Below, in pieces: positions 38,921 through 53,894 of a DNA stretch of 64,000 nucleotides (positions are counted from its first letter, which is position 1; each line of letters starts with the position of its first letter). The notes under the pieces were generated by a model, which made no database searches, was not told the DNA's origin, and saw only the letters and a program-made list of their open reading frames with translations. The stretch is taken from contig NC_051091.1 of NCBI RefSeq assembly GCF_901709675.1, positions 6,358,967 to 6,422,966 on the forward strand, in the 5' to 3' direction. Position numbers and translations under genes: made by a program. This stretch comes from Syngnathus acus (Eukaryota > Chordata > Actinopteri > Syngnathiformes > Syngnathidae).

Positions 38921-40897
38921 TTAATTTACAAGTCTAACTCTGTCTTTCAAAACTCTAAATTTGGGATTGTGACTGATCTTATTATTAAAAAGGGCAAGGA
39001 CCTCCTCTTTTGTCTTGAAATTGCCATCACCAGTGATTGAGAAGTAGGCTGCCAGGACCTGCAGAGAGGAATTCATTCTTTCATTTTATGCCAGACAGAC
39101 AAAATTCGCAAAATAATTCATCATCATAATAAATTGTGGTCAGAAGGAAGGAGACATTTTAATAAGATCAACAGCTTGACCTTTCTCCTGAGTTTCTTCA
39201 CTGGCAATTCCTGGTCAGGTGATTTCTTCAAAACTGCTTTGATTGTTTCTTTCCATTTGAAACTGCCTAGGTGTTCAAAAACAATTATCAGCCACTGAAG
39301 CACAATGACAGTAGTCTACAAAAGCAGATAACTGCATCCAGGGCAAGACAAATATAATTGCTGCATTTCTTTGCAGTAAAAACCCCAATTTAATAGTTAA
39401 CTTGCCACTTTCCAGGATTTACATCTTGTTCAAGCCATTCCCGAAGGAAGAATTTAATGTGACGTACAAAAAACTGCAGTATTGATCATACCTTTGACAA
39501 CTGCTTGATCCTCAGTCTGTTCCGATACAGCGGTCTCTCCCGTTTGGTCAGCTGGGAGAAATCAGATAAAATACTTTATAATGAATTTATTGTTACAAAT
39601 GACATACCAGTATTTGGCTTCTTTCCATAACTGTCCACATACAGTACATGTATGTTGGACTTGTGTAGACCATGACAAGACTTACTTTTGATCCTTTTGT
39701 TGGACACTTGCTCAGAAGCACCATTTTGGGCTTCATTCCCATTTTCGTCACAAGCACGTGATCTCTTTCTGTCCTTTTTTTTCTTTTTGGCCACCTGCCC
39801 TTCCTCAACTATTGCTATTTCTGTCTTTTTGGACTTAGTTTTGTTTTTCCTATTTGGCTCTTGATGGTCTTCTTGATGCTCTTGTTTTGCGTGCTTCTTC
39901 TTTTTGCCTCCATGGCCATTCTGTTTTTCTTTAGTATTACCATCAACTTTGACTTCAGTCAGCGTTTTCTTCACTTTGGTTTTCTCCTGGGGTACATCAG
40001 GGGGCTGTCAGGTTATAGGAAAGTAAGTATCAGTTATTTCCCCCCAAAAATCTTCAACAAAGCTTGGAAACAGTGCAAGGAATACTTGTACAATTTATAT
40101 GTAAATGTTGTTTGATCAGGTATGTAAAGTAAAACAATAGTGGGCAAACAAATATCTACAACCACTTACACTGTCTGATGATGAATTGAGAATGTTCCAC
40201 ACTTCTTCATGCAGCCTTGTGCTGGTATTCTTGAAACTGTTTTTCATCCAATTCTAATGGAAGGTTTCACAGTGATTAGATAATAGACACTGAGGAGGTA
40301 TATTTACCAACATGGTCATTCATACAAATATCAAAACAAATCATGTCTCTTGATGTTAAAATGGCAATATTTTCAACATAAGCACCCACCTCAAATTTGG
40401 CCTTTTTTCTTGGGACATTGTCATTGGCACAGACTTGCTTGAGCACAGCTTTCAGATTAGCACTTACTCCAGGTTTGTTCATGGCTGTGTGGATTTTCTT
40501 GAGTAATAGAGTGATCAAATTTGAGTACACAAGCTTCTTCTGAAATGATAGAACTTAAAAATCAAGGTCGGAGGTTGACTTTTACCTCAATCCATTGTTG
40601 CTGTTTCACCTCCCCTTTGTTTGCTTTTGCCTCATAGCCTTTACCTCCATATTTCTGGTCCTCACTGATGCATTTGATGTGATTTTGGTAGTCATCACCC
40701 CTTCAATGCACAAGACAATTTTACAAGGCTGTGCAAGTTTTGAAAACTCAAAGGAAAAAGGACACCGAAATTTACCCGAAATCTTTTCCACAGTCAATGC
40801 AAGACACAGCCTGGCATCCCCGGCACTTCAGCACGTGTTTTTCTACCTGGTTTTTTTTCAAGGTTTGGCCACAAGCGTTGCATGTGAAGAACACCAT
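38921..40897 (-). CDS. lyar: Cell growth-regulating nucleolar protein LYAR, eight exons
   Basis: A nucleolar zinc-finger protein linked to ribosome biogenesis and transcriptional regulation. Exons in transcript order are 40776-40897, 40586-40700, 40390-40539, 40170-40253, 39686-40004, 39492-39551, 39181-39266 and 38921-39058. They join in frame to 357 residues (human 379). The N-terminus MVFFTCNACGQTLKKNQVEK followed by C-x2-C and CIDCGKDF forms the LYAR-type paired zinc fingers. NVPRKKAKFE and NWMKNSFK follow. The exon at 39686-40004 is a lysine-rich, low-complexity nucleolar-targeting region. The C-terminus FKWKETIKAVLKKSP...VLKDRVRLVN matches the conserved LYAR C-terminal domain. The donor of exon 39181-39266 is an unusual GTCAAG. 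The reading frame across it nevertheless agrees with the family. The gene lies head-to-head with zbtb49. Confidence 0.96.
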
Positions 40898-41841
40898 GAT
40901 GAATGACTTCTCTGTCCACGTACGCGTGGATTAAATAGCGAGCACAATATCGCCCTTGCCGACGACTTGTAATCTCAGTAATGTAGAAACACTAAATGCT
41001 ACAAAAGCTGGAGCTCCTCTCCACAGAGACCCAGCTAAGGCGAAATCGATAGCCAACAATACTCAAATCGAAATGCTGCAATCAACTAGATTCTTTTTTT
41101 TAAATGACACGGTTTATACTAGCAAGAAGTTAAATTATCTCGGGTTCTAAAACGAGTTGAACTCCCCACAATGATCCACCGATGTAGCTGTGTATTTTAC
41201 CAAGACACACGTTTTCTTGCCTGAATTTATAATCGCGTCGCTATTAGTCTTCCGAAAGTGTACACGTAATCAAAACAAAGTTCCGCCCTGTCTGACAAAG
41301 CTACTCTTCGGTGTGACGTTGAGGCGCCGGCGTTTTTGTTGTAGTTTTCTCATTTACACACAGGTTAGGGGCATTTTTACGTGTATAATTTTATTGCTGT
41401 CCAAAAAATGACAAACGTTGCCTTTATCAAGAAATGCAAAATGCAAACTGTAGCAGGAAGTGAGGCAACAGCGGTGGAAAGGTGACCGATCGTCCGAAGA
41501 AACCACCAAATATCTAGTAGGTTGTTCCGAGTACAACAGTAGCAAACAAGTCTTAAGATAGATTTTCATTCTTGACAGATAACATAAAAAGTGCGTGAAT
41601 TAGCTCTGTTGCAATTCGCAGGTTTGGCAAAGCTTCGTAGATAGCATGCTAGCTGTCTTTTGATTTATGCTAATATAAAAATGCAAAGCGACGAAATGTT
41701 GTATGTCATTCTGTAAAATGGCAATGTTGTGAGGTTGTATTGTAAAAACATAAATCGTAAACTATCGTATTGCCTGTCGTTGACTTGACGGTTGTTCTCT
41801 CCCCTTCCACCAGCTTTGAATGCTTGTACGGATGAGTGAGC
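40898..41841. promoter_or_regulatory. Shared lyar / zbtb49 intergenic (putative bidirectional promoter)
   Basis: Less than 1 kb separates the two divergent start codons. Near 41281-41350 there is a GC-richer stretch with GTGACGTTGAGGCGCCGGCG (a half CRE plus CpGs) followed by GTTGTAGTTTTC, which resembles a motif next to the CRE upstream of tmem128. The 5' leader of zbtb49 must lie in the right part. The bidirectional role is inferred from geometry. Confidence 0.45.
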
Positions 41842-44800
41842 ATGGACACACTATCCAGCCACAGCTCCTACTTGCTGCAGCAACTCCAGGAGCAGAGGAT
41901 TCAGGGAATGCTCTGTGACTGCATGTTGGTGGTCAAAGGGGTCTGCTTCAAAGCCCACAAAAATGTACTGGCTGCTTTCAGCTCTTATTTCAGGTATGTA
42001 GTACTTACTCATTGCTACATCAAGTTGTGCAAGGAATTTCTTAGTTGGTGGTGCCAAATTTACACAAGTGCAAAAAAGATCAAATGCACACATCTATCAT
42101 TACCGCTATTTGCTTATTCAGGTGACATTTTGGCCATGTAATTGGACTATGAATAATTGAAGCGCTAAACCCGTGCTTATTTACATCTTTGCAGATCTTT
42201 ATTCCAGAATTCCCCCAGTCAGAAAAACGAAGTGTTCAACTTGGTCATCCAGGATGTCAGTGGCATTGGCCAAATATTGGACTATATGTACACCTCCCAT
42301 CTTGACATCAACCAGGATAACGTACAAGCTCTCCTTGACATCGCTCAGTGTTTGCAAGTTCCCAACGTCCAAAGCATGTGTAACACTTTCCTTAAGCCTT
42401 GTCCCCCAGCGGTGGAAATCCCATCGTTTTCTCTCCCAGGCATGCTGACGTCAGAGCACGACTGCCTCCTAGGAAGCAGCCTGCCTAGTGATGTTGACCT
42501 CCACTGTCCCGCTGAAGTACCCAGACCTGGCTTCATGGAGCAAACGAAACGAATGCCTATTTCTATGCCCAATGGCAGCTCAGGTGACTCAAGTAGCAGC
42601 ATCCAGTCACCTGTAGAAAAACACTTAGTCCACGGTTACAAGCTCCGTGATTTCTACAGTAAGCAATATTTCAAGCAAAGTGCCATTCAGGCCTCAAATC
42701 AGGGTCCGGGACCTTCGATTGTCGTGGAAGAGTCCCAGTGTCAGCTCGGACTCACCCAGGGAGGCAACCAGCCGCATTTGTGCTCAGGAAACGCAATTCA
42801 GCCCACCCCACCTTGCACATCTTTGGCAGCCGACAAGAATCACGTGGCTGCGTTGACACCTTCGGATAGTTTAAACACCCCAAGCTCTGAGCACGCAGAC
42901 GCCATGCTCAGTGCGCCCGTGCGTCCGAAGAAGACAGTTTACCTAAAGAAATACAACTACCTAGGTTCTCAAAAGGCATTAGAGGAAATGTTTGCAGAAT
43001 CGGTCAGCGAGCCCATCCTTAACTGCCCCAAAGAAGATTCTGTGGCCCAGATTGTGGCTCAAGAAGCCCCTGTTGAAAATCTTGTGAATGTCAGGGAAGA
43101 CGCACCCAAGACGCCATCAGATGCGGAAATCCCCAGACCACCACCCACAAACCAAGAGGAGCAAGGTTTGCAGATTGCGCCAGAACCACCGCAGCAAACA
43201 GGCCACAAATATTCCTGCAACATGTGTGGGAAAGTCTTCAAACACCCGAGCAACCTGGAGATGCATAAACGCTCGCATACAGGTTAGTCCATGTCAATTT
43301 CGTTAGCCAGCTTTCTTGTTATGATAATTCCATTTTTGTATGTTTCAGGCGAGAAGCCATTTGAGTGCAACGTTTGTGGAAAGAACTTCTCACAGGTATG
43401 ATCAAATCATGGCATTTGGATATTTTTTTTATTGTTTTGCTGCAGTGGCGTAAGTGTTGTTTGTTCCCAGGCTGGAAATTTACAGACACACTTGCGACGC
43501 CATTCTGGAGAGAAACCCTACATCTGTGAGTTATGTGGCAAAAGGTAAACAGCCTCACCCAAACCTATTTTTCCGTTGCGTTAACTCTGCCATTGCTGGC
43601 CCCAAATACAGATTTAAAAAAAGTGTTCGCATGTTGCATCAGAAAAGACATCCATCGTGAATAAATATTGTATCTCTCCCCCTCTAGCTTCACTTCATCC
43701 GGGGATGTCCAACGTCACAAAGTGGTGCACACAGGAGAAAAGCCACATCTGTGTGATATATGTGGTCGAGGTAAGTTATGTCTCCAGATTTTTTTTGTTA
43801 TTGATGACCTAAATTATGCATTTGAACTTTACTGTTCACATTGGAAAGGATTCAACAATTTAAGCAATCTCAAAGAACACAAGAGGACACACGTCACAGA
43901 CAAGACGTTTACGTGTGACCAGTGTGGAAAATCCTTCAACACGCACAGGAAACTTTTGAAGCACAAAGCCTGCCACGGTGGCGAGAAACCACACAGTTGT
44001 GACACCTGTGGTAAGTCTGCATCTTTTCTTTCTGAAAGCATCACATCCAACCAGGCACAGCATCAGCTCGCCATTTTTCTGAAGTTGAGCTCGGCCGAGA
44101 CCCGGCAACTGTGATGTCATTTTCGGTTGTCAGCAAATGGGGAAAAAAAAGTTTAGGGTTTAAGAGCCATGCACTGTACTAGTATGTTTGTATGTTCTCC
44201 ACCTGTGCAGGGAAATGCTTCATTGGCTCAGGGGATTTGCAGCGTCACATCCGCTCTCACACTGGAGAAAAACCCTACCTCTGCAACACCTGTGGGAAAA
44301 GCTTCACTCGCTCAGCCATGTTGAGGATACACAGCAACATGCGCTGCAAAGGCGCACCAGCTGATGGCGCCGTCACACATAACTCTGACCAGACTGGTAG
44401 CGCAGATGCGGCTGTCTCGCTTACCAAAACTGTCTGCCAGGATGATGGCACAAGTGAGCAGCCTTTTCCTGCTATGATGCCTCACGCAGGACTTGAGAAG
44501 CCTTCACCACCCACCCCAACACCCCACGTTGAGACAACACCTCTGAGTGTCCATCTTAGTCCAGCTTCTACTCCAACCTCCCTTCCAGAACTGCGCTCCC
44601 TTGTGCCACATCACCTCCTCGCTTCCTCCCACCAGGACAGGAGCACGGCGCTACCTGGCCCGGATCACATGAAGCTGCTCAAACCGCACGGCTCCCAAGA
44701 GGTGGAATATGGGCCTTATGCGGAGACTGGACCTATGGGTAGTGAGATAGGGAGAGGTGGGTTAGGCAAGCCTTACCTGTCTGTTCAAGACAGTTGCTGT

Positions 44801-44917
44801 GCTACTCGGTCCAGTAGTGGCTTATACCGGGCTAGTGAAGCTAACTTCATCTCAAGTGTAACTCTCTGGGGTCTAGCAATGAAAACTTTGCAGAATGATA
44901 ATGAAATTGATCAATAA
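41842..44917 (+). CDS. zbtb49: Zinc finger and BTB domain-containing protein 49, seven exons
   Basis: A nuclear BTB/POZ zinc-finger transcription factor, known in mammals as a cell-cycle inhibitor acting with Miz-1. Exons are 41842-41993, 42195-43282, 43349-43395, 43471-43544, 43688-43770, 43849-44010 and 44211-44917, in frame, 770 residues (human 765). The BTB domain covers about residues 10-120 ([36 protein letters not shown]). Seven C2H2-type fingers lie at about 390-582 with TGEKP-type linkers. The seventh ends H-x4-C, as in the human protein. The C-terminus [20 protein letters not shown] is near identical to the mammalian one and confirms the orthologue. The start is the ATG at 41842; no ATG lies earlier in the frame. 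An alternative terminal exon may exist at 43612-43660. Confidence 0.97.
43612..43660 (+). other. zbtb49: Possible alternative 3' terminal exon of zbtb49
   Basis: AAATACAG at 43604-43611 could act as an acceptor for the donor at 43544/43545. The join reads [19 protein letters not shown] and then TGA, which completes the third zinc finger in a C-x2-C...H-x3-H spacing (one residue shorter than usual) and ends the protein, with a following AATAAA-like AATAAAT at 43660-43667. There is no transcript evidence. It could be chance. Confidence 0.25.
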
Positions 44918-46163
44918 CGCTCGGAACAAATGACACTCATCTTGAAAAGTGCGTCCGAAGATACTCAGGTGGTATGCTGAAATGGTGTTACAGATTGAGT
45001 TTTTAAATCGCACCTTTTTATTATTTTCTTGGCCAACAGCAACTATGCATACAATGTACGTATTTGCTCACAGTTGATTTACTCACCTGCTATTATTATT
45101 TATTTCATAATTATTCACTATCTTTTATGTCAGCAGTTTCTGCTAAGGCAGAATGGATGTTTGTCATCTATATGCGCCATGTGATTGACTGGTTACTCGT
45201 CGAGGTGTACCATGGCTCAATCAAAATCAACTGTGATGAGTTACTGGAGTTCTAATGAGGACCAGTTTTATAAAAATATGGATGTTTCTACCAAATATAA
45301 TTGGTGTATTAATTAGCGTGGTTCGGGCATATCCATCCAATTTAAGCTGCCTTATTTTAAGACTCATTAGAGCAGGGGTGTCAAACTCATTTTTTTTCGC
45401 GGGCCGCATTGTAGTCATAGCTTCTTTCGGAGGGTCATTGTGACCGTCAACCCAAATAAATGTATGAGCACCTCATATTATATACAGTAAAAGCTACAAA
45501 ACAAACTGACTAACTCATTTTCAAATCAGACGAGTAAAAACTGGTCAAATATTTTAAAAAAAAAGGTATTATTAAAAGTAAAGACAATTTGCAATTCAAG
45601 TAATGACGAATTTGATGCACAATTTGTTTTCGCGGGCCACATAAAATGATGTGGCGGGCCGTATCTGGCCCCCGGGCCTTGAGTTTGACACCTGTGCATT
45701 AGAGGAACAAAACTACTAGGCAAACTCATAGCATTCCAAAGTGCTATAAATTAATATAATAATAGTAATAATAAAAGAGAAAACTGGTGATATAATATAC
45801 ACTGACATTTCTGCAATAGGCAGTTGGTGAGTGCTGAGTGAAGTGAAGCTTTTGGAGACTAACTAGTGTAATAAAGCTAATAAAAGCAAAACAAAATGTT
45901 GAAATATTGTCTGGCACGACATCACAGTTGTGTCTCCCCAGTTGCAGCTTCAAGCGTTCTGAGTCTGATTTGAATGATGCTCGGATGTGTTGAAAAGACT
46001 TACTAAAAGTCACGCCCACTTTATGCAACGTACACATGGACAGTATTAGCGTTTAACCTGCACCTATTTTCATGTTATTTTTGTATTTAAATTCCACAAT
46101 AATTTTGACGGTTGATGAAAATAAACCGAGGGAGAAGAAAGAACGGTTTATTCGTCGGAAGGA
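44918..46163. other. zbtb49 3' flank
   Basis: AT-rich 3' flank of zbtb49, containing the complete hAT miniature element at 45373-45696 and short ATA/AAT-rich tracts near 45750-45775. Approaching 46140, the sequence gains CpGs and promoter-like composition. No other gene is recognised. Confidence 0.55.
45373..45696 (+). mobile_element. Complete non-autonomous hAT element with perfect 8-bp target duplication
   Basis: A 324-bp element starting CAGGGGTGTCAAACTCA and ending TTGAGTTTGACACCTGTG. Flanks are identical 8-mers CATTAGAG at 45365-45372 and 45697-45704, the target-site length of the hAT superfamily. The termini are inverted repeats with two mismatches. The inside is AT-rich with GCGGGCC motifs near both ends and no transposase. 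It has close relatives at 17607 and 31051 in this window. Confidence 0.93.
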
Positions 46164-46715
46164 ATGAGCGCAGAACATGCCAACGCGCATGCTCAAAGCT
46201 ACGGGAAACAGGAAGCACAACTCAAACATCAATGTACCTCGTACTTCGATGGTGAGTAATTATTTTTCTTCTTCATGTACGAGTTGTCGTGACATTTTTA
46301 AAACGCTATGACGTGACGTGTTATGTTAATAAACTTAAAATGCATAATTTACCAGTCGTTTTATGACTGCTTTTGGGGCTATGTGTTTTCACCTGTCGCA
46401 ACACCACGAAAATACGATTTGCAGCTCTTGGCAATAATGATTAAAGTATAAAAGATTTTGTCTTGGACAATGACAGTTTGATCTATGTATTTTTTCCTGA
46501 TCAGATCAAGCATCAGAACAGCTGTTTGCTTCCACATGCCCACCTCGTCCCATAGTCATGGTAATATTAAAATATTGTAAGAAATTGATCTACTTTTGCA
46601 CAAATGTAGCATTGCCGTGCCCTGATAAATAACAATACCCCCCCTTTTTTTTCTTCTTCCAGTGACCGAGGCCTACACACCTAACGACAAAGTATTCTTC
46701 CACACCCATTACTGA
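46164..46715 (+). CDS. Possible spliced micro-ORF (46 codons), unknown
   Basis: An ATG at 46164 opens a frame that reaches a strong donor (GATG|GTGAGTAAT) at 46251/46252. A long pyrimidine tract and CAG acceptor at 46641-46662 starts a second exon at 46663 that continues the same frame to TGA at 46713-46715. The product would begin MSAEHANAHAQSYGK and end NDKVFFHTHY, polar, with no membrane segment or signal peptide. I recognise no family. The first exon lies in CpG-containing, promoter-like sequence. Short length means chance cannot be excluded; the splice signals are the best evidence. Confidence 0.3.
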
Positions 46716-46789
46716 ATTCCAATGTTGTATTAGGCTCAAGTGGATCACCTTTTCAAATATATCACCTTGCTTACATCCGTGTGGACAAA

Positions 46790-46996
46790 ATGAGCGAAAC
46801 TAAAGAGCTGTCTGAATTTCAGCGTGGTTCTGTAATAGGATGCCACCTTTGCAACAAATCAGTTGATGAAATTTCGTCTCTCCTGAGTATTCCAGAATCA
46901 ACTGTAAAAGATGTCATTGCAAAGTGGAAAGTTTCAGGACCGTCAACAACTCAGTCAAGAAGTGGCAAACGACCCAAAGTTGCAGAGACTAAGTAG
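46790..46996 (+). CDS. Stand-alone Tc1-type helix-turn-helix ORF
   Basis: An intact 68-codon frame from ATG to TAG whose product (MSETKELSEFQRGSVIG..., then EISSLLSIPESTVKDVIAKW, then STTQSRSGKRPK) is the N-terminal paired helix-turn-helix of a Tc1-like transposase, up to the GRPK-like AT-hook-type linker. The rest of the transposase, including the DDE catalytic domain and terminal repeats, is absent downstream. It lies 128 bp after a strong splice acceptor at 46662, so it may sit in a spliced transcript. It could be a recently dead fragment that has not yet decayed, or a co-opted DNA-binding peptide. Confidence 0.55.
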   Translation: MSETKELSEFQRGSVIGCHLCNKSVDEISSLLSIPESTVKDVIAKWKVSGPSTTQSRSGKRPKVAETK

Positions 46997-48621
46997 CATC
47001 AGCAAGTGAGCCACACCCTGCTCACTTAAATCATTGTTTTTCAAATCTTGTATATGACCTTAAATATGGCTTCCTTGTTGTCTCACAAAATAGCACATTG
47101 AATTAAAAATACTTATCAAATAGTATACTACTCACGAAGTCAAGAACTTTCTGTGTAGGGTTATGAAATGCAGAAAAAGTCCCCTTGAACTGGAGTCACC
47201 AAAGTAGATCATGGAAGGTTTATCTTTTTCATTTTAAGTGATAAAATCCACACCATGAACACATCCAATGCTTCAGTTACAGTCAATTTAACTGGTCGTC
47301 TCTTCCTCCTATTGTCTGTTGCTCTCTCTTTCTCAATCTCTCTCTCTCTCCTTTCCCATCAGGCTACAGTTAATCTCGATTATGTACGCCATCTAACTGG
47401 TGCGGGATGAGACGGGTGCTAGTGGCATTTTACCCAGAAACATTTCAAAGGCACATCTTTTGTTTTGGTATCTACTGTAATCATGGTTCATTGCTATCAA
47501 TGGCATATGAGGATAGACTTCATCTATAATTGAGTGTGACATGATCAAATATGTTTACGTTCTTACTCCTTGTAAATGTACGTTATGGCAGGTTTTTTTT
47601 TTTTTTTTGCTCTTAATTGGCTTTGCTCTAAATCAACATCAGTATAGACAAGCTTTGGCAGCAGTTGCAGCCGAGCAGTAATTGCTGCAGGGTTGTGGAG
47701 TGTTCCGTTGTTGGATGAGATGGATAAGTGGCTGACCCAGTCTCTACTATAATTCCTCAGCGAGTCTCAATATGAAATGGGCTTAGGCAAACGAGAATGA
47801 TTGTTCCTATACCGCTGCTCTGCTCTCATTCAATCTATTCCTATGTGAACACGTTCAGCTCCAGTTTGACGGAGGACGCAGATCTAACCAAAAAGATGTC
47901 ATAGACTTTTTCATCTGTCCCCGTGCACATTCATTTAATGGTGGATGTACGAGCCAATCGAATGTAATGACTCTCTGATGCTGAGACAGCCTCCTAGGCA
48001 GTGTTTGTGTAAATATGTGTGTGTGTGTGCAAAAGATAGAGAATGGCGGGATGAACAGAAATGAAACTGGAATCATGGTGATGTGATCAAATGAATGCTT
48101 TGCACTTAATGGAATTGTATCAGACACTTCCATTCTGTTTTCAGAATCAGCTTTATTGGCCAAGTTTTACTCACACATGCACATTTAATGGCAAAAATCT
48201 GTTTGTTGGAGCTCTGCCTAGCCTACGGGGGTTTGACAATTTGCAGTCTTCCGTCAACCTCTTTAAGAATGCATGCCTAAAATTCAATCTCAGTTGTCGG
48301 GCAGATGTGCTATCCATCTACAACATGTTGAAAATATAATACGAAATCCAAAAGATATGCAATAGTGTGGCGTTTTACTCTCTATATACTGAAATAATGT
48401 GGACATTTCTGTCATTTAAGCGAGATTAGTTATTCACAAATGAGAATGGCACAAGAGCACATAAGAGCGAGAGGGAGACTCGATCGGTTACTTTCGGATA
48501 GAGTCGGAATCCGAGCCGAAAGCCCCCCCGACTGATACCACCTCGCATCTTCTGTATTGGGTCTCCGTTTGCCGTTTGTTTACATCCAATCAAGCGAGTA
48601 GCACGAGGACGCGCTGCTGGA
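46997..48621. other. synpr 5' flank
   Basis: No coding gene is seen. There is a CT-rich tract at 47328-47353 followed by a good acceptor-like CCCATCAG (to 47371), suggesting a possible untranslated exon. A TTTATTGGCCAAG-type dispersed repeat lies near 48142-48200. Immediately upstream of the synpr ATG (about 48480-48620) is GC-richer sequence with CpGs (ACGAGGACGCGCTGCTGG), the likely 5' leader. Confidence 0.5.
48142..48200. repeat. Dispersed fish repeat fragment (CTTTATTGGCCAAGT type)
   Basis: AGAATCAGCTTTATTGGCCA and the following ACTCACACATGCAC resemble a very common teleost retroposon tail. Only a short fragment remains. The family name cannot be fixed by eye. Confidence 0.4.
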
Positions 48622-52916
<4,295 letters not shown>

Positions 52917-53894
52917 TTTGCCTTTTTATACCTTGAGTGGTACATCTGCATTTTGAACATGGCAATGGGTGGAAAAAAATGACCGGGAAGAGTTTGCACC
53001 CTATGAATAAAGGTTTTGTCAGGTTTCTTTTTTTAACTGCTTCTAGTTCTTTTTGTTTTATTGAGAGGGTGGGTATTATCTTTCTTCTTGTTTGGATTAT
53101 ATATATGTATTTGCTTGGTCATATATATATTTTTTGAAGCGTGGACATTGTTTGTATATTCCGAAATTTGGAAATAGTGTTGACCGTGTGCATGATACCA
53201 TGTTTGCGTGATACTGTGTTGATCTTTGTAAAAAAAAAAAAAATTAATTAGACCAGGCAGCATGGCATATTTGGAATTTATTTTACAGTATGGTTAGTTT
53301 TTTAACTAAGAGAAAGTGTTTTATTTAATGTAGTATCTATATGGTAACTTTATAACTCATGTTTAGACAATGTAGGTAATTTTGTTTTGATCATTTTGTT
53401 CCCCTTAAGTTCACAAGTGGGTGCTCTTGCAACAATTTACTGTGAATGTTGTCCATGCTTGTGTCAGAGTTGTAACAGAAAAAAAAAAAAAAAACACACA
53501 TGAAGGTTTAGCGCTATTAAAGCATGCCGACGTGTCCACTGACGTGTCAAAACCTGACCCAAAAAAGTGTTGGGTTTTTATATACAAAGGTGGCTGAGTT
53601 TTTATTTTAAACTGACAATCAATGAAGTTTGTGTTTATTTAAAGACATGATACTCAAAGAGACTGAGATAATGCCTGTTGCAAGGAATACAACAATTGCA
53701 ACCCTTATTGTTGACTTCTATGCATGCATGTGGTAATAAAACAGCTCACGATGCAAAAATGTGTAAAACAGTTGTGTTGCATTCTATTTTCAACAAGAAT
53801 AACTTCAGACTGTAGTTTTCACATTTATTCAAAAATGCAGAAAATTCAGCATATAAAATTGGTTCATTTGATTCAAAATGAAAGAACGGTGTCC
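52917..53894. other. Convergent 3' untranslated regions of synpr and thoc7
   Basis: synpr (plus) and thoc7 (minus) end tail-to-tail. A plus-strand AATAAA is at 53006-53011. A minus-strand AATAAA (TTTATT at 53824-53829) lies 66 bp beyond the thoc7 stop. Poly-A runs are at 53230-53242 and 53480-53494. Confidence 0.6.

Noticed and set aside
41836-41841. Earlier start for zbtb49 at 41836
   Set aside because: The codon there is GTG. The ATG two codons later matches the start of the human protein.
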